Source: Closterium sp. Naga37s-1
Lineage: Eukaryota > Streptophyta > Zygnematophyceae > Desmidiales > Closteriaceae
DNA length: 64,000 nt
Reading direction: 5' to 3'
NCBI GenBank assembly: GCA_947471745.1
Contig: CANJKZ010000068.1
Span: 1,903,001 to 1,967,000, forward strand
Each line of letters opens with the position of its first letter. The stretch's first letter is position 1. A program made the position numbers and the translations under genes. The notes under the pieces are model-generated. The model was not told the DNA's origin. It made no database searches and worked only from the letters and a program-made list of their open reading frames with translations. This document shows positions 31,362-41,098 of this stretch, in pieces.

Positions 31362-34300
31362 TCACATTTGATACTTATTAAGGAGATAGGTACTGTCCAG
31401 GTGGAATGCCTTCACCACATGGACGTGGCGGAGCAGCGCTTCAATCGGAATCACGGAGTACGCGTACATTCCTGTCGTCCACTTGAGGCGAAGACATCCT
31501 GTTGCTGTATCCTCTCCGCTTGCATTCCAATATCTAACGTAAGCCAGCTCCTCCCTCTCTCCACGTATTTTTGTATGGAACAACAGAAGCAACCTTGCAT
31601 ACCACTCCTCTCTCCGACCATACCTTACACCCTCCACTGCAACATCCGAGTACCATGGCCTCTCAAAATAGTCAGGGGTTGCTCGTACGAAGTGAGAAAC
31701 TCTTGAGAAGCTGGCGTCGTCTGCTGCAGGGATTGCCAGCGATGCATGGGCCTGCATAACAGTTGATGTTAGTCATGATGATACGAGCCAGCCAAATGAT
31801 GGTTGATTGCATCAACTTGCAACTACTTACTCGAATCTTGGTGACGCATCCTGCATAACGCATAAGCGCATCCTTGAGGGCAGCTTGGGCACGAGGGTGT
31901 TGCTTGGCCCACTTCCTTGCAAACCAGTTGGTGGAGGTGGGTTCTTGTGGTAACTCCACAGGGAGGAAGTATGACTCCTTGATGAGCGTCCGTGTGTCGG
32001 TCTCAATCGCCTGCCAACATATGCTATTGATATTATTACATTCTGCATTCATATCCATGCAATTCAAGCACTAAACAGATTTACCTGCCGCATGGCGGTG
32101 TCCCGACCAGCAGGATCATCCACCGGCACCACATCCGGAATGCGCCTAGCATGGAACTTCATGATCTGCCCATCTACATTGCGCTTGTTGGACCGACGGT
32201 AGATCCTCTTTACCAACGGTCCGTGCAAGTGCTCGAACATGTTGGTGCTGAATTCAGTCACATGACCCGCGCGACGTATGGAGTCAACGTAGTGCGACAT
32301 GAGATGTGTTTTCACAAGGCACCAAGAGGATGGCTGCTTTGGAAACGCAGCCTGCAACTGCTCAACGAGCCTGATGGGAGTGGGAGATGACAACACATGC
32401 AATCACAGTGTCTACTTATTCATTTGGTTTTCCTATTCCTGATCCTTTCCTATCAAAGTTTAGCACCAAACATCCTCACAAGATTGCCTACTAAAAGAGC
32501 ACATTTACAGTAGCCAAGCATTCATCCCATGCACGGGGGTTTACATGCGTGGTATTATTACCGAGAGGTCATCTTCTTCAGCTCCCGGAGGGACCGCTCA
32601 GTGTGCCCCTGAGGCTGGGAGCACAGGATGTACCAGCCAAGATAGGCACGAACGGCATCCATCTGGGGCTGGCGAAGCAGGCCTGCAAAAACAAACACCA
32701 TGACCTGCAAAGAATGTGGATAGCAGCAAAGGGGAGGGTGAGCACAGATGGTGTGAGGATTTGGGACAAACAATGGCAGCATGAGCAGACTGCTTGAGGG
32801 TTTAGGCCAGGACAAGCAACAGGGAATGGAGGGTTCATACCTGCATGACGGCCCTGTGCTCATAGGCCGCCACACATGCTCCGGTCTCGAAGTAGGCGCT
32901 CTCCGGCAGGCGCATGTGATTCAGGCGCGTGCGGTCGCGAATGAGAGACAGGCGCCTGCCCATACACATCAGTTCAGCGGTGGCAAAAGGGCAGAAACAT
33001 GTCAGTAATAGGACATAACTTATGGTTTGAGTAAATGTGACGAAGAGCAACGAATCCAATCCCCAAAACACTGACCTGTCCATCTGCTTCACACGCCGCT
33101 TCTTCATCTTGCGCACGACAGCCACAATGTGGCTCATGATGCCCAGGTCCGCCTGGTGCATGATGTCAGGCATCACCACGAGGTAGGGATTGCCCCACGC
33201 GGTCCCTGGGACATCCCACTTCCAGAGCACGCACTGGAAATGGGGATGTGGTGGGGAATGGAGGAGAGATGTACGTGAGAGTGGATAGCTAACCTAAACC
33301 ACAAGTGGGGTGAGTTCAATGGGGCAGAGCACATCTAGCAATTCATGACGGGGCGGGCGAGAGCATAGACTACTCATGGGCCGGGGAAACAGGTCACTCA
33401 CCTCAACAGGGTAGGTAGAGTAGGCCTTGCACGGGTCAGCCTGGCTAGTTGTCGTCCCAGCCGCCTCGTTAACGATCCATTGCTGCTGTTCAGGCGTGCG
33501 CGGCGTGTTCCGTGCCTTGACAGCACTCAGATGCTCCTGTTGTAGCACGGGGGTGAGGGATGGGATAGAAAAGGTAAGGGTGGTAGCTATGTGGGTTCTA
33601 TCAGGCGACCCACAAACGAGAATGTATTTGAATGCGTGCAGATGGCATGTGACCTCACCTTTGCAGCATAGCAGATGCTGCACGGCATCCGCGATCCATG
33701 CGAGAGTGTGCAACTGATCTTGCCGCTCTCGGGGTAGTCGCACACCCAGGCGTACAGCAGGGGCCGCACGGTTTGCCAATCACCGAAAGGGTCCCTGAGA
33801 CGGAACCCGCTGCAAGGAACAGGTAGAGGGGCAACAGGAATTCGGGTTACGGCTTTTAGGGAGGAACGACGAGGGGCAAAGGGCCATGCTACATACAGAG
33901 AGGGTTTGCATACCATGCAGGTGGTGAGATGATGTCTTAGCAAGATGCAAACCGAGTACGGACCTGGCAATGCCATCAAGAAGCGGCTGCAGCACGGTGA
34001 TGACGCAACGCTGGAAGAGCATCACCTTCTCCACGGCAGACATTGCAGACGGGGGGATAGGAAGGAGGGCAAGTAGTGTGTGCCCGGCTTTCCCCCATCG
34101 CTTGGCCTGGGAGATGTTGGCCAGCGTCATCATGAGCGGCCACGCCTTCTTCCGGCCGTTGATGCTCATGTGCGTCACATCCGAATATAAGATGATCCCC
34201 CCCACAACTTCGGACCAACCGAAGTGTTCCTGCAGTGCACGACAAAGCGGCAACGGACACACGGTTTAGGGCTCAAGATGCTCTTGACAGATCAGTGCAG

Positions 34301-35344
34301 CAATGGAGGCATGAGGAAGGATTGGGTTTGGGGTGGCAACGTGGTCTTTCCTTACCTGAGCATCGTTCCACCACGTTCCTGTTTCAGGCGTGGTATAGCG
34401 ACGGCTGCCTGCGTCAGGGTCCTCATCAACACGCGCCTTGAGCTTGAAGCCGGGCGCGTTGTTGGGATGTCCAAACATTTCAGCGAATGCCTGGTGTACG
34501 GTGGCGAAGGCAGGTGAGAGGAGAGGCATGGTTAGTGGCGGTGAAGGTGGGTGTACGGTTAATACAAGGATAACTACGTACATGCAAACCCTGTGTGCCT
34601 CATCATCATTTCACGGCCTTGAATGCAAAGTCGGCTTACCTGGGCTGAGTTCTGAAAGAGCAAGCGCTGTGGTGGATGACCGTCAATCTCGAAGGTCGCC
34701 ACCGACCATCCGCGATTGAGCCCTGCCAAACGCTCCATCTCGAACCGCTCCAGATCCTTACAGTTCCGGAGCTCCGAGATCACAAGAGGCGCAAGGCCGG
34801 GCTCTACGACTAGCTGAAGCAGGCCGTTGATGTCAACCTCGGCCATTCCCATTCCGCCATTCACGCGCCGAACGAAATGCAGCAGCTTCAACGCGAGCGG
34901 ATTGAGGGGCGTGGCATTGCTCTGTCCGGAGATGATTGTTGGCGGCGCGGCATGACTCCCTTCGGGCCGGCTCTCAGGATGGTCACTCGTGTCAGCCGCA
35001 GGAGCTCCTGGTTGTGGTTGATGTTCATCTTCAGGAGGCCCCTCGTTCACGTCGTTGGGAGTTTCGTCAACGTGAGCTTCAGGCACGCGTGGAGGACCGC
35101 TCACACTGACGGCGTTGGATGCGTTAGACGCTGTAGGTGAACCGGGAGCGGCTGGAGCGTCCGACAGAATGTCGTGGACGAATAGCAGAGCGTGAAGACC
35201 GGCGGTCGGTGCAGATCGCGTCGGCCTTGCCACGGCGGATAGTCCTTGGCAAGGGGTCCGCCGTGACTTATGACCGCCATAAACTTGGGCGTTGGGGAAC
35301 CATCTGTTGCAGAACTCGCAGATGACGCCTGGTAAAGAGCCCAT
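31362..35344 (-). CDS. Plavaka/KDZ-like DNA transposase, 11 exons
   Basis: Predicted minus-strand exons: 35344-34640, 34490-34356, 34229-33964, 33809-33659, 33536-33402, 33233-33076, 32955-32841, 32668-32562, 32370-32085, 32010-31831, 31751-31362. All introns are GT-AG and phases are consistent, giving about 875 residues with no internal stop. The N terminus has a C2H2 finger (CEFCNRWFPNAQVYGGHKS). The core has LYSDVTHMSINGRKKAWPL, resembling the first catalytic Asp region of Plavaka transposases. CSICYAAK and PDIMHQADLGIM fit the second Asp region. FSTNMFEHLHGPLVKRIYR and the C-terminal IPIEALLRHVHVV also resemble that family. It would cut and join transposon ends in the nucleus. Boundaries of exon 8 are the least certain. 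Confidence 0.82.
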
Positions 35345-35413
35345 GTGTTACGGATCCGTTGTAGAGTCGAGAAATCGCCTATGAAGCTACGCCTGGTAAA
35401 GAGCCCATGTGTT
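35325..35413. repeat. 25-bp direct repeat at the transposase start
   Basis: ACGCCTGGTAAAGAGCCCAT plus GTGTT occurs at 35325-35349 and again from 35389. The first copy contains the transposase start codon on the minus strand (ATGGGCTCTTTACCAGGCGT). The second repeats the first seven codons upstream before running into a stop. Confidence 0.75.
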
Positions 35414-35447
35414 CACAAGCTTGTGATAACCATGGCTGGTTTCCTCT

Positions 35448-35757
35448 AACCATGGCTGTCGATAACGCATCTACGCTTGTGCGTTGGGCCTGTGCTTCAT
35501 ACCACTCCTTCTAAGCACCTTGTTTAATGTCTGTGCAAGAATGGATGCCAATGCAACACCATACCACAACGGATTCACCATGTCGCGCAACCCGCAGGCC
35601 TGAATGCTGCATCGTCGCACAGTCTAACCATGGCTGTCGATAACGCATCTACGCTTGTGCGTTGGGCCTGTGCTTCATACCACTCCTTCTAAGCACCTTG
35701 TTTAATGTCTGTGCAAGAATGGATGACAATCCAACACCATACCACAACGGATTCACG
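35448..35757. repeat. Two ~130-bp direct repeats
   Basis: The sequence beginning CCATGGCTGTCGATAACGCA (about 35449) and ending near ACAACGGATTCAC is repeated about 179 bases later (from about 35628) with only two or so differences. No coding potential is obvious. It may be a subterminal repeat of the adjacent DNA transposon. Confidence 0.8.
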
Positions 35758-36450
35758 TTTGTTACTATTGATAATCGTGTTAGAATGTCGTCCGCTAGCC
35801 CTAAACCATTGTGGCAAAGCCTAAAAGTGCACAGTACATCTGTCACAAGTAATAATTTTGGACGGTCGTTGTGTGTGTGACGTAAGAATCACCGATTAAC
35901 TTACCCCAACCCCGTGGTAAACCATTTGCAACTTAGAGTTTGATGAAATGCATTGTTGTATGTTTGAATAAAATTTAGTGATTTATGCGTTGGCAACCGT
36001 GATTGGCCGACGCATCTCAAACGATTCCCCCCGCAACACAGTCATCAGCCAAGAGGTACTTCAGCCATTGAGCGGCTGAGATCGAGCGGTAGGTGGGTTT
36101 ATGCTAGGGTGGCTACACATACACCGTCCAATATAGCCTGATAGGGTTACATTAATCTCTCTAGTCTCGCAACCCACACCAACCACCCTCGTGTCCCACC
36201 CACCTGCTTCCGTCACTCCCTGGACCAACACTTTGACGCTGCTCGTTGCCTTGACACACGCCTCTCCAGATCGGCCTTAGCGCGAAGCATAGTGGCTACT
36301 ATGACAGATTTAGTTGAAGCGGCGGTTTTCGGAAACACATAACAGTGATAGACCGTCGATAATCCCATCGTGGGATTCAGTTGCAGAACCCTTTCGAAAC
36401 CGGCTCAACCCTTCCGCGTGATTTGCAACTTTGCTCCTCCTACAATTACC
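35758..36450. other. Intergenic region upstream of the acidic host-like gene
   Basis: Mixed-composition DNA with no element ends recognised. The last ~100 bases are presumably 5' UTR and promoter of the gene beginning at 36451. No convincing TATA box could be fixed. Confidence 0.4.
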
Positions 36451-37319
36451 ATGACACGTGCAACACGTAACCAAGCAATGGAGGAGGAACAGGCCGGCCG
36501 CCGCGCGACAAGGAGGACGTCTAAACAGATCGATAGGGAGTGTGGTGGCGGCGCTAAAAAAACTAATGCGTCCGTCGCTCGTGGCATTGGGCAGAAAAAA
36601 GCGGCGGCAAAAAAGGTCGCGCGCGGTCAACAGGAGGCCGGCAAGAAAGCGGAAGACAAGGGGCCTAAACCAACGCCACGCAAGCGTGTTTCTACAGTGA
36701 ACAAAGATGCGGATGTTGCCTCTGCTGGAACCGAGCCCGGTCCGAGTAAAGACGGCACCACTGGCGGCAACGAAGATCCGGGGCGAGTGAGCGCGAGTCT
36801 TGCACTCCCGTCGGCGGAGATGGAGGGATCGGCGACGGAGGGAAATCACGGAGGCGATCCCCGCGCCGAGCATGCCGCAACCAAGGAGTCCGAGGCGGCG
36901 GCAACGCAACACCATCTGACGCTGCTCCAGCCGACCGTGGTCGAAGTTTCTGCAGCCGTGCTGGATAAGGACAATGTGGGGGAGCACGAGTCGGTGGGGC
37001 TGGTCGGTGGCTCTCCACCTTCTGGTGGACGGGGGAGGCGTAGGCAGAGGAAGAGCGATGGGGAGGACGATTATGACACCGCCGTGCCCGGGGACCTCAT
37101 TACGCGGGCGAAGAGGCGGCAGACGACAGGTAGTGCTGACGACGCCGGAGGCGCGGCAGTTGGGACACCGCGAGGCGCCAAGGAAGCTAGTGGCAAGGCG
37201 GGCGGTCAAGCATTGCGCCAGAAGGGCCGACCCGCAGCAAGAAAAGCATCCGGCGGAAGGAGAGGCAAGAAAGCAGCGACGGGAACAAAGACGAAACGGG
37301 GCGATGAAGACCCCGGTGA

Positions 37320-37740
37320 TGCGGAGGAGGAGGAGGATGAGGAGGAGGATGCGGAGGGAGAGGAGGATGAAGAGGAAGCGGAGGAGGATGACGCGGATGT
37401 TGGGGAGGATGAAAAAGATGAGAATGATGGCGGGGAGGATGAAGAGGAGGAGGAGGAGGAGGAGGAGGAGGAGGAGGAGGAGGAGGAGGAGGATGAGGAG
37501 GAGGAGGAGGAGGAGGAGGAGGAGGAGGAGGAGGAGGCAGAGGAGGAGGAGGAGGAGGAGGAGGCAGAGGAGGAGGAGGAGGAGGAGGAGGAGGAGGAGG
37601 AGGAGGAGGAGGAGGAGGAGGAGGAGCAGGGTGACGACGAGGAGGAGGATGTGGAGGAGGAGGAGGAGGAGGAGGAGGCAGCGGAGGAGGAGGAGGAGGA
37701 GGAGGAGGAGGAGGAGGAGGAGGAGGAGGAGGAGGATGTG
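37320..37740 (+). repeat. GAG/GGA triplet tract encoding poly-Glu
   Basis: A long nearly pure purine run of GAG codons with occasional GAT, GCA and GTG. It is densest at 37440-37735, inside exon 1 of the acidic gene. The opposite strand gives a meaningless poly-Leu/Pro/Ser ORF. Such a homopurine tract can expand and contract, and may adopt a triplex. Confidence 0.9.
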
Positions 37741-39059
37741 GCGCCAGTGAAGGGACGGGGCGGGCGTGGCAGACGGGTGAGTGGTACAGGGAAGGAGGGG
37801 GGCCGAACTCGCCCTTCCCGAAAACGCGGGGCAGTTGACGCTGCGCGCGGCGAAGCATCGGGCAAACCGAAGGCGCGTAAGGTGAAGGTCGAAAGTGAAG
37901 GGGTTGGTAAAAAACAAGGGAGCCAGGGAGCAAAAGGGGATGGAGGAGGAAAGGGTGGCCGCGCCAAAGGGGTTCCAGTGGGTACCAGCAAGAAAGAACC
38001 TGCCGGTAAACGTCGCAGCGTCCGCCAAAGCACCCCGCGGAAAGGTGGCAACGAGAAGGCGCAGGCTGCCCCAAAACCGAAGGGACAGCAGAAAGGTGAG
38101 CATTGTGTCCAATAAAACTGGCGTGACGTGTTGAACCATCTGCTAAACCGTGCCAAAAAACACCCTTTTTTCACATTGTTTCTCCCATGCAGGGAAGGAG
38201 AAGGTCGACGAATCTGCCAAGCAAGGTAAACCCTCTTGTCTCAAACCAGTACAACCCTGAACCCGATCTAGATTCAAACCTTTCTGAATATGCATGCATG
38301 TCTGGCCCCGCCTTGAAACCGATCGACTCTAATTTTTTTTTCCGGCTCCCTCTACATCTCAGCCCCTCGCGTTACAGGCATTGGGCCGCCCGTAAGCGTG
38401 CAACGAATGCATCTAACGAAGGCTGCCGGAAGAGCGAGTGTTACACCGCTCTCCTCCGGAGCACCAAGGTACTACACGCCATGGGCCGGCCCGAGCAAAG
38501 TCGCTGCGACGGCACCAGGCGCGCCAAGAGGAGAGGAATCCGAATCCCCTCCACCCGCCCCCGTCACGCAGTCCCCACTCGCCTCACCCTCGTACCAATT
38601 TCGGCAACTCCACGCTTCTCCTGTCCGGGGCAGGGCGGTCTCCCCTCTCGCCGATCCTTCGCGCGGGCATCAGGCAGGCAGTTATGCCAATCCCTTCCCT
38701 GAGCTCCCCTTTTCCCGCCAGCGTGATAGTGTGAGGGCACACGGGACTGCTGCAGAAGACGTTGATCCCCTTGGCCAGAGGGGGGATTCTTCAAACCCTT
38801 TTCCTCCGCTCATGGGTGCCCTAGGTGAAAGTGCGGAGCACGAGCAGTTTGTTACACGGGAGGAGTTCCAGGCGCTGCGGTCTGAGATGTACGCCATGTT
38901 TGCACAGCTCGGCCTGCGTCGTGGAGTACCTGCCAGCTATGCCGGCGGGTCGGCAGCCCTGCCTATGGCTGGTACCCCGCCGCCGATGAGCGCCGTGGAC
39001 AAGGCACGAGTGCTAGTGTTGCAGGAGACAAACCCATTCCCGGTATGTGGGGGGCCACA

Positions 39060-40045
39060 TGGGGAGGGTTGGGGTTGACGTGGCAACAAGGGCGGGGTTG
39101 GGGCTGACGTGGCGGTTTCGAAGGGAACACGGGAGCGGCGCGTGACGAGGCGACGCGTATCAGGTGGGTGGGGGGTGACGTGGCATGGGGTGGGAGGGTG
39201 TGACGTGGCACGTGGGGCTGGTTGTTGGTGGACGTGGCGGATGCAGGAGGGTGTGACGTGGCACGTGGGGCTGGTTGGTGGACGTGGCGGACAAGGAGGG
39301 TGTGACGTGGCACGTGGGGCTGGTTGGTGGACGTGGCGGATGCAAGAGGGTGTGACGTTGCGGAAGGTGAGGGTGGGGGATGACGTGACAGATGCAGGTG
39401 GGTGTGACGTGGCGGAAGGTGAGGGTTGGGGATGACGTGGCACCCTAAAAGGGTACACGTGAGCGGCGCATGACGAAGCGAGGCGTCTCAGATGGGTGGG
39501 GGGTGACGTGGCTCTTGGTGGGGGGTGTGACGTGGCAAGTAGGGCGGGTTGTTGGCGGATGCAAAAGGGTGTGACGTGGCAGAATGTGAGGGTTGGGGCT
39601 GACGTGGCGGTTTGGAATGGTACACGGGAGCGGCGCGTGACGAGGCGACGCGTGTCAGGTGGGTGGGGGGTGACGTGGCATGGGGTGGGAGGGTGTGACG
39701 TGGCACGTGGGCCTGGTTGTTGGTGGACGTGGCGGATGCAGGAGGGTGTGACGTGGCACGTGGGGCTGGTTGGTGGACGTGGCGGACAAGGAGGGTGTGA
39801 CGTGGCGGAAGGTGAGGGTTGGGGATGACGTGGCGGATGCAGGTGGGTGTGACGTGGCGGAAGGTGAGGGTTGGGGATGACGTGGCGGTTAGAAATGGTA
39901 CACGTGACCACTGCGCATGACGAAGCGAGGCGTGTCAGGTGGGTGGGGGGTGACGTGGCTTGTGGTAGGGGGGTGTGACGTGGCAAGTGGGCCGGGTTGT
40001 TGGTGGACGTGTCGGATGGCGCAGGGTGTGACGTGGCAAGTTCAA
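39060..40045 (+). repeat. Intronic minisatellite of TGACGTGGC motifs
   Basis: About 20 exact copies of TGACGTGGC, plus variants such as GGACGTGGC, lie within roughly 1 kb of the intron between the third and fourth exons of the acidic gene. A higher-order block of about 220 bases (from 39104) is repeated about 495 bases later (from 39599). TGACGT and ACGTGG are known core sites for plant bZIP factors. Whether these bind anything here is untested. Confidence 0.9.
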
Positions 40046-41098
40046 ACAGTGTTGCTAGTCACCATCCCATGGTCACGCGGCCACCCTCATAACTGCTGGT
40101 TTCTCTCTTCCATGTCGTGTTGTATACCTTACACCCCTGCGCAGAACAAAGCCTACTTAGTGTGCTCTCAGCTCATGTTTCTGAACCCGCCGGAGAAAAT
40201 ACAGTACTACCCTGCACCGGAGGAAGTGTTCGAAGCGTTCTCTGTCCACTTGTCTGCAGAAGGGCTCGAGGCAATGAAGCTGCTGTGGTTGCACAATGAC
40301 AAGTCAACCATGGGAGTCTTCAACCACCAGCTGTCCTCAACAAGGTCAACTATCAACTCCACCCTCAGGCCAGCAGCATACACCGGCATGGGCCTTGCCG
40401 ATTACAGCCATCTCGTGGATAGCCTGCCCACTGAGCTACACCCAACGACCTGGTTCGACGACGATCAACTCCTAGCCGAGTACAGAGATGGTATGTGCAG
40501 TGCAACTCGAAAACACAATATGCCCTACCATATGCCCCTTGGCAGCTACATATCACCGTGCGATGTGGCTCACCCTGACTCTCATCCCCCCATTTGATTT
40601 CTCTACAAAACCCTTTCCAACCCATACCCTCCCTGCCAATAAGCAGAACAGTGGGCCCTCAACTGGCACTTTGACAAGGCCACCGGGACACCCTTCAGCA
40701 ACCCCTTGTTCGCTTATGCGTTCAAGCTCTCCTTCAAGAGGGGCGGGGCGGTGTTCACCAAGTTCAAGAGCCGCATGGTGGCATGGGGCCTGTTTTCGGT
40801 AAGGATGTAGATATGTGTTTGTACCCCCATGCCTCATCCCCTTAACCCCTTGCCTGTACTTCAGCTAAAACCCTGGTCGATTAGGCCTTTGCAGTTACGT
40901 AGATAGTGACGACTGCATCACCGCTTTCAGTTGCCTCATTTACCCGTAACCTACCCTCCTCATAAACCATCCACCCAACCCTACACCACATTGCAGATCG
41001 AATGGCCCCTTCTGCAGGATAAGCGTCGCAAGCGAATCAGTAGCCAGCCGGAGCAGAACAGGCCAGACTACCAGGAGTGGTGCGAAAAGGTCAAACAG

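Larger units (their letters stand above)
36451..41098 (+). pseudogene. Host-like gene for an acidic/basic, probably nuclear protein; 3' end replaced by copia E
   Basis: I do not recognise the family. Exons fit as 36451-38095, 38193-38225, 38378-39042, 40145-40490, 40647-40798 and 40997-41098 or beyond, with GT-AG introns and matching phases. Exon 1 has an Arg/Lys-rich N terminus (MTRATRNQ), a ~100-residue Glu-rich tract (37440-37735) and a Lys/Arg/Gly-rich C-terminal part with SVRQSTPRKGG, suggesting a nucleic-acid or chromatin-associated protein. Exons 4-6 encode a more ordered region (NKAYLVCSQLMFLNPPEK, EQWALNWHFDKATGTPF, IEWPLLQDKRRKR). Exon 6 runs into a decayed copia RNase H on the opposite strand near 41099, so the natural C terminus is missing here. 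It could itself be a transposon-borne gene. Confidence 0.6.

Noticed and set aside
31081..36300. CACTA-type or other terminal inverted repeats bounding the Plavaka-like transposase.
   Set aside because: No pair of matching ends was found by eye; the limits of that transposon remain unknown.
36370..36450. An upstream in-frame extension of the acidic gene.
   Set aside because: It would begin at GTG; the ATG at 36451 is the first normal start and a plausible eukaryotic one.
36310..38139. A 609-residue minus-strand ORF rich in Leu, and other Pro- or Ser-rich ones.
   Set aside because: They are the reverse reading of the GAG triplet tract; the plus-strand frame has an ATG, splice sites and sensible composition.
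39060..40045. A CRISPR-like repeat array.
   Set aside because: Units are irregular in spacing and variable, spacers are repeats themselves, and the genome is eukaryotic.
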